Shown: one piece after another, positions 34,809 to 47,170 of the stretch
Layout of the letters: each line of letters opens with the position of its first letter
Position numbering within the stretch: the stretch's first letter is position 1
DNA from: Megaleporinus macrocephalus
Lineage: Eukaryota; Chordata; Actinopteri; Characiformes; Anostomidae
Direction of reading: 5' to 3'
NCBI GenBank assembly: GCA_021613375.1
Contig: CM038720.1
Span: forward strand, 8,150,462 to 8,214,461
Length of the DNA stretch: 64,000 nucleotides
Translations under genes and position numbers: made by a program
Notes under the pieces: model-generated
The model's input: only the letters and a program-made list of their open reading frames with translations
The model's database searches: none
What the model was told of the DNA's origin: nothing

Positions 34809-35905
34809 CTGTAGACCAACAAAATTCTGGCTGAACTGACTGTAGACCAACAAAATTCTGGCTGAACTGACTGTAGACCAACAAAATTCTGACTGAACTA
34901 CTGTAGCCCAACAAAATTCTGACTGAACTGACTGTAGCCCAACAAAATTCTGACTGAACTGACTGTAGACCAACAAAATTCTGGCTGAACTGACCGTAGA
35001 CAGACGAAATTCTGGCTGAACTGACCGTAGACCAACAAAATTCTGACTGAACTGACTGTAGACCAACAAAATTATGACTGAACTGACTGTAGCACAACAA
35101 AATTCTGACTCAACTGACTGTAGACCAACAAAATTCTGACTGAACTTGACTGTAGACCAACAAAATTCTGTGTATACGGACTGCAGACCAACAAAATTCT
35201 GTGTATATGGACTGCAGACCAACAAAATTCTGGCTGAACTGACTGTAGACCAACAAAATTCTGACTGAACTGACTGTAGCCCAACAAAATTCTGACTGAA
35301 CTGACTGTAGCCCAACAAAATTCTGACTGAACTGACTGTAGACCAACAAAATTCTGTGTATACGGACTGCAGACCAACAAAATTCTGTGTATACGGACTG
35401 CAGACCAACAAAATTCTGGCTGAACTGACTGTAGACCAACTAAATTCTGGCTGAACTGACTGTAGACAGACAAAATTCTGGCTGAACTGACTGTAGACAG
35501 ACAAAATTCTGGCTGAACTGACTGTAGACAGACAAAATTCTGGCTGAACTGACCGTAGACAGACAAAATTCTGGCTGAACTGACCGTAGACCAACAAAAT
35601 TCTGACTGAACTGACTGTAGACCAACAAAATTTTGACTGAACTGACTGTAGACCAACAAAATTCTGACTGAACTGACTGTAGACCAACAAAATTCTGACT
35701 GAACTTGACTGCAGTCCAACAAAATTTTGACTGAACTCGACTGCAGTCCAACAAAATTCTATGCGAACCTGATGGTGAAAGAACAAAATTGATGGACAAA
35801 ATTCTGTCTGAACTGAACTGAACATAAACTGACAAAATTCTGACTGAACAAGAGTAGGCCAACAAAATTCTGTGTGAACTTACTGTAGACCAACAAAATT
35901 CTGTC
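34809..35905. repeat. 31-bp minisatellite, block 2
   Basis: The unit GACCAACAAAATTCTGACTG plus AACTGACTGTA is repeated about 35 times. Variants include GTGTATACGGACTGCA inserts at 35170-35220 and 35355-35405. None of the three minus-strand frames contains a stop, and 31 is not divisible by 3, so a read-through frame cycles with a 31-residue period. The 402-codon open frame is an artefact. Confidence 0.95.
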
Positions 35906-36240
35906 TAAATTGATGGCCTGTAGTCTGTAATGGTACCTCTTTATAGTGGACCTCTAATACAGTGACCAGTGAGAGGAAACTGACTGTGGAGATGTCTCTA
36001 TCTCAGACAAGTGGCCTCCAGGACACCTCAAAGGCAACTCTACTCTACATATGTTCTGCTAATTACATTTTGCTTGTGTAAGCATCTGTCTGTTTAACTT
36101 GACATCCCTGACACTGAACTACAGGGGGGTGATGGGAGGCTCCACTGTAAACCATGCTTGAGGGCTATCCTTGTTACAGCAATCAGACGAGCACATCCCT
36201 GCTATCAGCAAGAGCAGAGCTTTAATCTGGCCTAAAATTT
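35906..36240. other. Break within the 31-bp minisatellite domain
   Basis: About 330 bp of non-satellite DNA separating two array domains. No gene or element recognised. Confidence 0.5.
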
Positions 36241-37450
36241 GCAACTGAAAAATACCTCTACAACATTCTGTCTAAACCCGACTGTAGCTGACAAATTTCA
36301 AACTGAACCTGACTGTGATCTAACAATATCTAAACCCAACTGGCTCACCAAATTTCTGTCTGAACGGACTGTAGCCCAACAAAATTCTGACTGAACTGAC
36401 TGTAGATGGACAAAATTTTCTGTAAACCTGATTGCAAACCAGTAACATTCTGTCTAAAATAACTGCACACCAACAAAAATCTCACTAATCTCACTGTAGA
36501 CCAACAAAAATCTCACTAATCTTACTGTAGTCAAACAAAAGTCTGCCTGAACTGATTGTACACCAACAAAATTCTGACTGTACACCAACAAAACTCTGAC
36601 TGTACACCAACAAAACTCTGACTGAACTGACTGCAGACCAACAAAATTCTCACTAAACTCACTGTACACAAACAAAACTCTGACTGAACTGACTGCAGAC
36701 CAACAAAATTCTGACTGAACTGACTGCAGACCAACAAAACTCTGACTGAACTGACTGCAGACCAACAAAATCCTCACTAAACTCACTGTACACAAACAAA
36801 ACTCTGACTGAACTGACTGCAGACCAACAAAATTCTCACTAAACTCACTGTACACAAACAAAACTCTGACTGAACTGACTGCAGACCAACAAAATTCTGA
36901 CTGAACTGACTGCAGACCAACAAAACTCTGACTGAACTGACTGCAGACCAACAAAATTCTCACTAAACTCACTGTACACAAACAAAACTCTGACTGAACT
37001 GACTGCAGACCAACAAAATTCTCACTAAACTCACTGTACACAAACAAAAGTCTGCCTGATCTGACTGTAGACCAACAAAAGTCTGCCTGAACTGATTGTA
37101 GACCAACAAAATTCTGACTGAACTGACTGCAAACCAATACAATTCTGACTGAACTGACTGCAGACCAATACAATTCTAACTGAACTCAATGTACACCAAC
37201 AAAACTCTGACTGAACTGACTGCAGACCAACAAAACTCTGACTGAACTAACTGTAGACCAACAAAATTCTCACTAAACTTACTGTACACCAAGAAAACTC
37301 TGACTGAACTGACTGTAGACCAACAGAATTCTGACTGTAGACCAATAAAAATCTGACTAAACTTACTGTACACCAACAAACCTCTGCCTGAACTGATTGT
37401 AGACCAATAAAAGTCTGCCTGAACTTACGGTAACCTGCCAAAAATCGGTA
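36241..37450. repeat. 31-bp minisatellite, block 3 with 62/186-bp higher-order units
   Basis: Related to blocks 1-2 but organised as dimers alternating ATTCTCACTAAACTCACTGT and ACTCTGACTGAACTGACTGC. A 186-bp (six-monomer) segment is repeated nearly unchanged within 36640-37030. The 239-codon minus-strand frame mirrors this with a repeated 62-residue block. Confidence 0.93.
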
Positions 37451-38595
37451 TGATTCAGATTGCGGCCAACATATTTCGACCACACCTGACTGCAGACCCC
37501 ACAAAATTATGTTGTCAAGCTCAACCCAGCCATCTCGCTTTAAACTAATGCCTGAACGTTACTGTAGCTGAACAAACTTTAATCTGAACCTTACTTCCTA
37601 CAACAGGAGTTAAATAAACAAACATAACATATAACTAAATAGAACAGTTGTAAGGATTAGAGTCAAACTTCTTTTACACACTGTACTGAACCAGTTCACT
37701 GCTTTACTTCCCCTGCATCCATTTTTTGCAGATACTTTGTGAACCTCTCTTCCGACAACACAGGAGACACTAAAGGTCCAGATCAATTTAAGGTAATAAA
37801 GTGGGGAAGCAAATTGAATACGGGTGAGCGCTGTGCAAACGCAGACCGCAATCCATTAAACCCGCATGAACCGAACCCAAGTGCATTCACATGATTTGAG
37901 AAATAATGTAGAAGCCTGAGCAAGCCCTCAGGTGGCTGGGACATATATTGTAGGCTGTACCTGGCAGCGTTTGTTTCTAAGAGCTGAAGGGTGGGGTGGC
38001 GGGTTGCTTTGGGTGTTTTGATGAATGGCCTTGTCGGAGGCCCGTCCATAATGCAGATGGTTCTGGGTGGGGGGGCTTTAGTTCCCCTGGTGGTGCCGTG
38101 CTAGCAGCAGAGCCAGATGTTGACAGTGAGGAGCACGGCGGGGAAGAATGACAGGCTGTGGAGTGATCAGTGACAGCTCAGAGCAAACACGGCTCTCAAT
38201 GGCAGACTGGAGCTAATAGGTGTCTACGCAGGAGGGACTGAACTGAGTGACGGAAACTGTCCGCCGACATGTTTATACTATAGAAATTAGCAACATCCGC
38301 ATGCAGCAGCCTGAAGACTGAGTTACACTCATAGTGAAGATGAATGAAGAGGTATTTGTTCTTCCTGTTATTTTTAGAGAACAAATATAAAAAAATTGAA
38401 GGGCTCTAATTTTCAACCAATGACAGCTGGAAAAAGGTGAATTACCATATGTACCATTCTTATTGATACACATAAGAAGAGGAATTAGATTTCTAGGTGT
38501 GCTGACATATATGACCAATTTGTTAAATTATTAGTTTTTTCAATTATGAGTTTATGTTTTTATAGGAAATTAATACATAAAAATAGTATTAGCCG

Positions 38596-38599
<4 letters not shown>
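37451..38599. other. No gene seen; GC-moderate patch
   Basis: No tandem structure. 37780-38250 has moderate GC and may be conserved non-coding DNA. Short frames on the minus strand (37783-38049) show no domain. Confidence 0.35.

Positions 38600-38652
<53 letters not shown>
38600..38652. repeat. (A)n(TA)n microsatellite
   Basis: About 31 A followed by about 11 TA repeats, immediately before a MITE copy. Confidence 0.97.
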
Positions 38653-38653
<1 letters not shown>

Positions 38654-38850
38654 AACATCGCTGTCCACAGAAATGGCAACTTTACAGGAGACACCAAAAA
38701 CCTTTTTTTACTTTTAATGTACGCCAATGGAACCAGAATGTTTTCCCAAGCCATTTTGCTGCATTTCTATTGATCGATTTATCATGAAATATCCACACAA
38801 TATAAAGAGCAACTGTTGTATTCGAATGAGATATATAAAATATAAAAATC
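38649..38850. mobile_element. Copy of the TGCA-flanked MITE, decayed
   Basis: CATCGCTGTCCACAGAAATG, GGCAACTTTACAGGAGACAC and TGCATTTCTATTGATCGATT match the 17741 element in order. The right terminus is lost in A/T-rich sequence. Confidence 0.75.
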
Positions 38851-38902
38851 GACAATTAAAAAAATATATATATTTTAATATTCAAATACAGTATACAGTA
38901 AT

Positions 38903-39160
38903 TTAACCCTTTCCAAGCTTCTCCTTGTGGAAACAACACAGTATTATGAACAGTTCTCATCTAATACCTGCTTTGACTGCTCAGTACTTCATTAAGCTAA
39001 ATCAAGATTGCTGCTGAAGAAACATTCATACAATGCCTGGGGCGTCTATGAGAAATCTGGAACCTAACTTTGTTCTTCAAACTGGAGCTCAAGATCTGAT
39101 CTACTTCTCTCACAATAAGATATTCATGTTACTTTGTATTGTATGTATGATTATTTACAT
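38903..39160 (+). repeat. Dispersed repeat R1, copy 1
   Basis: TTAACCCTTTCCAAGCTTCT to AACTGGAGCTCAAGATCTGA is shared with 58432-58680 (same strand) and in part with 62965-63075 (opposite strand). No termini or coding capacity seen; unknown family. Confidence 0.85.
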
Positions 39161-39860
<700 letters not shown>

Positions 39861-40052
39861 TTATTATTGTACCTCATTTGAATACATCCTGTAAACGTGT
39901 CATGATGAACAGACCAACAGAAATGTTTTAAAGTCACTTCAAAGAAAAACCTCTTTATATTAAATTACACTGAAAGTAATGGATGTTGTTGGGACCTCCT
40001 GTAAAGTTACTTTTTTGGAGACGCATGTTTTTCTTTGGACAGCGACTGATGT
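39861..40052. mobile_element. MITE remnant, internally deleted
   Basis: The end GAGACGCATGTTTTTCTTTG GACAGCGACTGATG corresponds to the right terminus of the 17741 element. The body is shortened. Confidence 0.65.
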
Positions 40053-40360
40053 ATGTTTCCATCAGTACATAATTAATGACATCAGTGAATAAAATTAATT
40101 ACAATAAACAGATTTGTTTACAACATGTATTACCTTGTAGTCTGGAATTGTTGTAATTATTATATAACAATTATTGTGTTATTATAATAATTACAGTTGC
40201 ATAACTATGTTGTTATTGGTTTTTTGCTTTCTGCCAGATCTTTGCCACGTAACTCGTCCCACAGTTTTCAAAATGAGCTCCAGACTGTCCGGTCTAATTG
40301 TGTGATTCGGGCTTGTATCCGGCTTTTAGATCGGATGCACAGATTCTGGATCAGTGTTAA
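40053..40360. other. A/T-rich spacer
   Basis: No recognised gene or element. Confidence 0.4.
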
Positions 40361-40560
40361 TTTTGACAGCAAATTTTGATTTAGTTTTAGTCCTTTGACT
40401 TTAGTCATAATTTAGCCATCTAAATCATTTTTAGTTTTAGTCTAGTTTTAGTCGACTAATTATCATAAGAGTATAGTCGACTAAATCTACAGTCAACTAA
40501 AATAAAAAGTCTATAAAATGTAAATTATTTTTCTTCAGTTTCCTTCAATTATTTAATTCA
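40361..40560. repeat. Dispersed TTTTAGT/GTCGACTAA repeat fragment
   Basis: Repeated TTTTAGTCTAGTTTTAGTCG and GTCGACTAA phrases after GTTAATTTTGACAGCAAATT. I recognise it as a common teleost dispersed repeat; family not named with confidence. Confidence 0.55.
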
Positions 40561-40800
40561 TTACATATATTTACACAAAATGAAACATTTATTAACCAGT
40601 TATGGAATATTATTAATGTTTGAAAGACCAAAACACACACAAACAGATTTAACAAACAGAATAAGAGGAAACCTAATTAATCACCTTTTTATTAATCTCT
40701 TATTTATTTAATGATAATTATTATTATAATATGTATAATAATAATAATAGCACTAATTCATTGTAAATAAAACTAGCTAATCTGTTTCATGCACTTTCTA
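40561..40800. other. A/T-rich spacer
   Basis: A/T-rich sequence with short AAT runs; no gene. Confidence 0.4.
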
Positions 40801-41972
40801 GTGTGTGCCACTACATCACCATACTAACCACTACACCACCGTACTAACCACTACACCACCATACTAACCACTACACCACCGTACTAACCATTACACCACC
40901 GTACTAACCACTACATCACCGTACTAACCACTACACCACCTTACTAACCACTACACCACCATACTAACCACTACACCACCATACTAACAACTACACCACC
41001 ATACTAACCACTACACCACCGTACTAACCACTACACCACCGTACTAACCACTACACCACCATACTAACCACTACACCACCGTACTAACCATTACATCACC
41101 ATACTAACCACTACACTACCATACTAACCACTACATCACCATACTAACCACTACACCACCATACTAACCACTACACCACCATACTAACCACTACACCACC
41201 GTACTAACCATTACATCACCATACTAACCACTACACCACCATACTAACCACTACATCACCGTAGTAACCACTACACCACCGTACTAACCACTACACCACC
41301 TTACTAACCACTACACCACCGTACTAACCACTACACCACCGTACTAACCACTACATCACCATACTAACCACTACACCACCGTACTAACCATTACATCACC
41401 ATACTAACACTACACCACCATACTAACCACTACACCACCGTACTAACCACTACACCACCACACTACACCACCATACTAACCACTACACCACCATACTAAC
41501 CACTACACCACCGTACTAACCACTACACCACCGCACTAACCATTACACCACCGTACTAACCACTACATCACCATACTAACCACTACACCACCGTACTAAC
41601 CACTACACCACCGTACTAACCACTACACCACCATACTAACACTACACCACCATACTAACCACTACACCACCGTACTAACCACTACACCACCTTACTAACC
41701 ACTACACCACCGTACTAACCACTACACCACCGTACTAACCACTACACCACCATACTAACACTACACCACCATACTAACCACTACACCACCGTACTAACCT
41801 CTACACCACCTTACTAACCACTACACCACCGTACTAACCACTACACCACCGTACTAACCACTACATCACCATACTGACCACTACACCACCGTACTAACCA
41901 TTACATCACCATACTAACACTACACCACCATTCTAACCACTACACCACCATACTAACCACTACACCACCACT
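40801..41972 (-). repeat. 20-bp A-box minisatellite, array 1 (~58 units)
   Basis: The unit CTAACCACTACACCACCGTA repeats with exact 20-bp register; occasional lost bases shift the phase at about 41409, 41460, 41640 and 41760. Variants alternate GTA, ATA and TTA at one position. On the minus strand each unit reads GGTGGTGTAGTGGTTAG, which fits the A-box of tRNA genes and tRNA-derived SINEs. No B-box or SINE body flanks this array. Confidence 0.95.
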
Positions 41973-43379
41973 TGATGGACCTCCAAAACAGAATTTTTGG
42001 CTACTTATTCATTTGCAGGCCACGGCTGGGGTAAGACTGAGCCTGGTGGCCTTTTGATGTGCATTTGGTGGCTCTACCTTTTCTGCACTGACTGAAAACA
42101 AGAGAATGAGCGAGAGCGGTAGAGAGAGATAGAGAGAGGTGGAGAGAGAGAGAGAGAGAGAGAGGGAAACAACAGTGCTCTGTCAGGGCTGCTTGTGTTT
42201 CATTATACACATTCTCAAGGTTTTGTGCTTCAAGCACGGCTGACCAGCCTATTTTTATCTCGGCGGACGGCAGAACTCAAACATCATCAGCAGTTTTAAC
42301 TTCTATCATGGCCTCCAATGACAGAGAAATGTTTTTTTTGTTTTTTTTTTTACTTTTCTTTTCTTTTCTCCTCCCCTTCCCCCACCGCCAGCTCTGTCCA
42401 GCGGTGCAGCCAACGGAAAAATTGAGAGCTTTGCCTCCAGCGAGCTGTCAAAAAACCAGCACCTTCCCGCGCGGAATCCTATATCTGACGTCGCGCGTTG
42501 GAGTCCGAGCGCCAGATCAGAGCAGTATCAGTAACCATCCTGTTCCCGCAGACAGCGGCAGCACCGTCCGGGCCAGGTTGTGTCAGGCCTCATAGGAAGC
42601 CGTGACAGGGCACAGGAGCGGGCGTTCTGGACCAGCGAGCATCGCCCTGACCTAACGGCTTCTAACGGCCCCCCAGAGGGATGCAGGACACGCTTGAGTA
42701 AGCCGAAGGAATAGAAGTCGGGGCTGCCTTTTCACTTGTCCTTATTGGGATTTTGGGTGTTCATACCCCACCAGCCCCCACCAAACCCCCCCATTCCACG
42801 CTATCTCGCCGTGATTGCGAGGCGGCTTTGGGCCGCGTCTGGCACTTCAGACAGTCCTGGGGTTTCTGCAATGACTTTGAAAGAATGAAATCTGTCAGGG
42901 ACGCAATCTGCCACAGTATCGCGGCGGTGTCAGCTGCGCTAACCTGACGCAACCTGATGCCAACCGTAAAGAGAGGGAAAAAAAAGTCTTTCAACTGACG
43001 GAATCTGCGATGAAGACCTTGAACTGTGAGAAGGCTCGTCAAGCTCACTGAATGTTTTATATTTAATGTTACACCTTCCTGCAGACAGGTACGGTCAATA
43101 TACTGCACATGTACTCTTAACCGTAAAGATTCCTGAATGGAGCCTGGCTTGGACATAGAGTTGCAGGAAAAACTAAAAAACTGTAAAAATGAATTATGAC
43201 TACTTTTGGTATAAAAACCACACAGTAGCTCAAATAAATAATATTCTTAGGGGAACCCAAGCAGGCTCGTCTGTGGCATCACTCCAAACAAACAAACTAC
43301 AAATGTAAATGCACACTAAACCTTATAGGAACCTCTATAAAAGAGCCTCCCAAATCTGGCAGACCTCAGGTACATTTCT
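41973..43379. other. Non-repetitive island with CpG-rich core
   Basis: A short GA run lies near 42120-42165 and a T/TTTTC tract near 42330-42370. The core 42380-42960 is CpG-rich and includes a CRE-like TGACGTCG (about 42486). Frames at 42308-42595 and 42753-42947 show no domain. This is the most promoter- or enhancer-like stretch in the window by composition, but no transcript can be drawn. Confidence 0.4.
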
Positions 43380-44275
43380 GGCAGGCTTGGCACTGTAAAA
43401 CTAGTATGCAACTTCAATTGCATGAAACCTATGTGCAACTAGACTGCACTTGAGTTGCAAAAAGGCAAAGCATCTTGCAATCCTCTTGCAACTCACTTGA
43501 AATGCTTGCAACTCAAATACACTTCTGGCTGGCTTTGCACTGTAAAACGTGTATGCAACTTGAATTGCTTGAAACCTATGTGCAACTGGGCTGCACTTGA
43601 GTTGCAAAAAGGTGCAGCATCCAGCAGTCCTCTTGCAACTCATTTAAAATGCTTGCAACTCAAATATATTTCTGTCTGGCTTTAAACAGTAAAACTTTTA
43701 TGCAACTTTAATTGCTGGAAACCTATGTCCAACTAGGCTGCACTTGAGTTGCAAAAAGGTGCAGCATCCAGCAGTCTGCTTGCAAGTCACATGAAAATGC
43801 TTGCAACTCAAATACGCTACTAGATTACTTTGCACCGTAAAACTAGTATGCAACTTTAATTGCTTGAAACCTACATGCTACTAGGCTACACTTGAGTTGC
43901 AAAAAGGTACACCATCCAGCAGTCCTCTTGCAACTCTCTTGAAATGCTTGTAACTCAAATATATTTCTGGCTGGCTTTGAACAGTAAAACTTTTATGCAA
44001 CTTTCATTGCTGGAGACCTATATGCAACTAGGCTTTACTAGAGTTGCAAAAAGGCACAGCATCCGAGCAGAACAAATTGTTTGAAAGCTATGTGCAACTC
44101 GGCTGCTCTTAAGTTGCAAAAAGCAAAGCAATCTGCAGTTCTCTTGCAACTCACTTGAAATGCTTGCAACTCAAATACATTTCAGCCTGACTTTGCACAG
44201 TAAATCTAGCATGCAACTTGAATTGCTTGTGCAACTAGGCTGCAACTCTTTTGCAACTCACTTGAAATTTGAAAC
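43380..44275. repeat. 147-bp tandem repeat, about six units
   Basis: CACTTGAGTTGCAAAAAGG marks units at about 43447, 43593, 43741, 43889 and 44036 (spacings 146-148), with a truncated unit near 44106. Within the unit the phrase TTGCAACTC is itself reiterated. No relation to a named element recognised. Confidence 0.92.
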
Positions 44276-45040
44276 TTGAAACTTACTAAAGCCAAATTAT
44301 AAACTTTATTATAGAGTCAAACAAAATTCCGATAACATGTTAAGTGATCACATATTGTAGATTTCACCGGATCAGTGGCCGAGAAAAACAAAACCACAAG
44401 ATCTGGCAGTTCAAAACAGGAAAATATTAAATCCAATGGGTGTAACTGAAAGTGTTGCACCCGAAACACATTGCAGGCAACTCACAACTATAACAAAGAG
44501 TTGCATGAAAGTTTGTCTAGTCAGCCTTTGAGGGCCTGTCTCAGAAATTCAAAGGTAACACAACAAGCCTAGAGACATTAGTCACAGTCAGGCTGCATAG
44601 AGAGGAACCCTTTGTTTACCAGCGCATGTGTCCTTAATGTATAATCACTCTAATACAAAACAAACTGCTTCTGTTGTCTCCCGCAGCAAGAGTGGAAAGA
44701 TCTGTATCTCAGTAGGTGATACATTATTCATTTGCCTCACGTATTTAATTTGTGGATAAACAGTCGAATACGAGATAATTACTGCGCCCACAATGCAGAG
44801 CTGCAGATGGCGGGTGGGCCGCTGTGGAGATCGGTGTTCTGTGATAACCTGAGGTACAACAGCAATCTGACATCAGTCATTACTCTTAAACAAATGCAAC
44901 TTGGGAAATATTTCATTATATATTGAATTAAGAACCGGATTCACCACATTTAGTTATTAATCAGCACAAATAGACAACAAGAGGTCAACCCTGCCAAGAG
45001 CAAGTGTAGAACGAGGTAAAAGGAAGAGCTAACAAAGGTA
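44276..45040. other. No gene seen
   Basis: Mixed composition. A stretch near 44730-44900 is repeat-free and may be conserved non-coding DNA. No exon supported. Confidence 0.35.
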
Positions 45041-45140
45041 TACAGAAGCAGTCTGTGCTTATAGAACTACAACATGCTCCTATAGGGTACGTGGTGTGGA
45101 CATAATGGACAACGAGTTTAGAAACAAGGAGGTGTTCAGT
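45041..45140 (+). repeat. Otophysan dispersed repeat R2, fragment
   Basis: CAGTCTGTGCTTATAGAACTACAA and GAAACAAGGAGGTGTTCAG match one end of the repeat family also seen at 46880 and 50100. This fragment is in the opposite orientation to those two. Confidence 0.6.
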
Positions 45141-45167
45141 TATTCCCACTAATATTCCCACTAGTAT

Positions 45168-46842
45168 TGGGGCAGTCGTGGCCCGAAGGTTAGGGATCCG
45201 GTCTTGTGACCAGTTCGATCCCCAGGACTGTGGCTGTCGATCCATAGGACTGGCAAGTCCCCCATGACTGAAGTGCCCTTAGCTCCCTGGGCACCGTGGA
45301 TAGGGCTGCCCACCACTCCGGGCAGTGTGCTCACTGCCCCCTAGTGTGTATGTTCACTAGTGTGTGTGTATGTGGGTGTTTCACTGCCCCCTAGTGTGTA
45401 TGTTCACTAGTGTGTGTGTATGTGAGTGTTTCACTGCCCCTAGTGTGTATGTTCACTAGTGTGTGTGTATGTGGGTGTTTCACTGCCCCCTAGTGTGTAT
45501 GTTCACTAGTGTGTGTGTATGTGGGTGTTTCACTGCCCCCTAGTGTGTATGTTCACTAGTGTGTGTGTATGTGAGTGTTTCACTGCCCCTAGTGTATGTG
45601 TATGTGGGTGTTTTACTGCCCCCTAGTGTGTATATGTGAGTGTTTCACTGCCCCCTACTGGGTATGTTTACTAGTGTGTGTATATTTGGGTGACTCACTG
45701 CCCCCTAGTGTGTATATATGTGAGTGTTTCACTGCCCCCTAGTGTGTATGTTCACTAGTGTGTGTGTATGTGAGTGTTTCACTGCCCCCTAGTGTGTATG
45801 TTCACTAGTGTGTGTATATGTGGGTGTTTCACTGCCCCCTAATGTGTATGTTCACTAGTGTGTGTGTATGTGAGTGTTTCACTGCCCCCTAGTGTGTATC
45901 TTAACTAGTGTGTGTATATTTGTGTGATTCACTGCCCCCTAGTGTGTATGTTCACTAGTGTGTGTATGTGAGTGTTTCACTGCCCCTAGTGTGTGTATAT
46001 GTGAGTGTTTCACTGCCCCTAGTGTATGTGTATGTGGGTGTTTTACTGCCCCCTAGTGTGTATATGTGAGTGTTTCACTGCCCCCTAGTGTGTATGTTTA
46101 CTAGTGTGTGTATATTTGGGTGATTCACTGCCCCCTAGTGTGTGTATATGTGAGTGTTTCACTGCCCCCTAGTGGGTATGTTCACTAGTGTGTGTACATG
46201 TGGGTGTTTCACTGCCCCCTAGTGTGTATGTTCACTATTGTGTGTATATGTGAGCGTTTCCCTGCCCCCTAGTGTGTATTTTCACTAGTGTGTGTGTATA
46301 TGTGGGTGTTTCACTGCCCCTAGTGTGTATGTTCATTAGTGTGTGTATATGTGGGTGTTTTACTGGCCCCTAGTGTGTATGTTCACTAGTGTGTGTGTAT
46401 GTGGGTGTTTTACTGACCCCTAGTGTGTGTGTTCACTAGTGTGTGTGTGTATGTGAGTGTTTCACTGCCCCCTAGTGTGTATGTTTACTAGTGTGTATAT
46501 TTGAGTGTTTCACTGCCCCCTAGTGTGTATGTTCACTAGTGTGTGTATATGTGGGTGTTTTACTGGCCCCTATTGTGTATGTTTACTAGTGTGTGTGTAT
46601 GTGGGTGTTTTACTGACCCCTAGTGTGTGTGTATATGTGAGTGTTTCACTGCCCCCTAGTGTGTATGTTTACTAGTGTGTATATTTGAGTTTTTCACCGC
46701 CCCCTAGTGTGTATTTTCACTAGTGTGTGTGTATATGTGGTTGTTTCACTGCCCTCTAGTGTGTATGTTCACTCGTGTTTATGTATGTGAGTGTTTCACT
46801 GCATGGATGGGTTAAATGCGGAGCAAGGTGTGCAAACACATG
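45168..46842 (+). mobile_element. tRNA-derived SINE expanded by an internal VNTR
   Basis: A head of tRNA type begins GGGGCAGTCGTGGCCCGAAG: A-box-like TGGCCCGAAGG at 45179-45189 and B-box-like AGTTCGATCC at 45212-45221, each one base off consensus. The body continues through GGGCACCGTGGATAGGGCTG to CTCACTGCCCCCTAGTG. The 3' end, GATGGGTTAAATGCGGAGCA, is found only at 46807, after about 1.47 kb of 50-bp repeats. The whole is thus one SINE whose 3' section has been amplified in place. RNA polymerase III would have made the original transcript; the present copy is too long to be a normal SINE. Confidence 0.82.
45321..46800. repeat. 50-bp VNTR inside the SINE (~30 units)
   Basis: The unit CACTGCCCCCTAGTGTGTAT plus GTTCACTAGTGTGTGTGTATGTGGGTGTTT is reiterated, with shorter units that lack the middle TTCACTAGTGTG part. 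The first unit is continuous with SINE body sequence, which shows the source of the array. Confidence 0.93.
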
Positions 46843-46859
46843 TGGCTAGTTCAAAATTC

Positions 46860-47170
46860 TAAAATTCTATTAGTCCACTTACAATTACCCTGTTCTTAAA
46901 TGGTCAGGACCCCCACAGGACCACCACAGAGCGGGTACTATGAGGGAGGTGGATCATTCTCAGCACTGGTGTGAGTGAATCAGACAAAGCAGTGCAGCTG
47001 CTGGAGTGTTTAAACAGCTGAGTGTCCACCAACCAGCAGCATCCAGCTAACAGCATCCTGTGGTCGTAGTGTCTATTAGAGTGGACAGTGTTTAAAATCT
47101 CTGGCAGCACTGCTGTGTCTGATCCACTCACACCAGCACAACACACACCACCACCAATCCCTTACCAGGC
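46860..47170 (-). repeat. Otophysan dispersed repeat R2
   Basis: Phrases CCTGTTCTTAAATGGTCAGG, ACCACCACAGAGCGGGTA, GTGGATCATTCTCAGCACTG and CTGCTGTGTCTGATCCACTC follow the order of a dispersed repeat abundant in otophysan fish. Internal near-palindromes (AGCAGTGCTG / CAGCACTGCT type) are part of the family. Confidence 0.65.

Noticed and set aside
34617..35825. 402-codon minus-strand open frame
   Set aside because: It cycles through the three frames of a 31-bp satellite that has no stops; it has no domain, no start context and no codon bias apart from the repeat.
36454..37173. 239-codon minus-strand open frame
   Set aside because: Same 31-bp satellite family; the 62-residue period mirrors the higher-order DNA unit.
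40801..41972. CRISPR-like array
   Set aside because: The 20-bp units are contiguous with no unique spacers, and the setting is a vertebrate genome.
45168..45245. Functional tRNA gene
   Set aside because: A- and B-box-like motifs are present, but no acceptor stem pairing or anticodon arm could be drawn and the SINE body follows directly.
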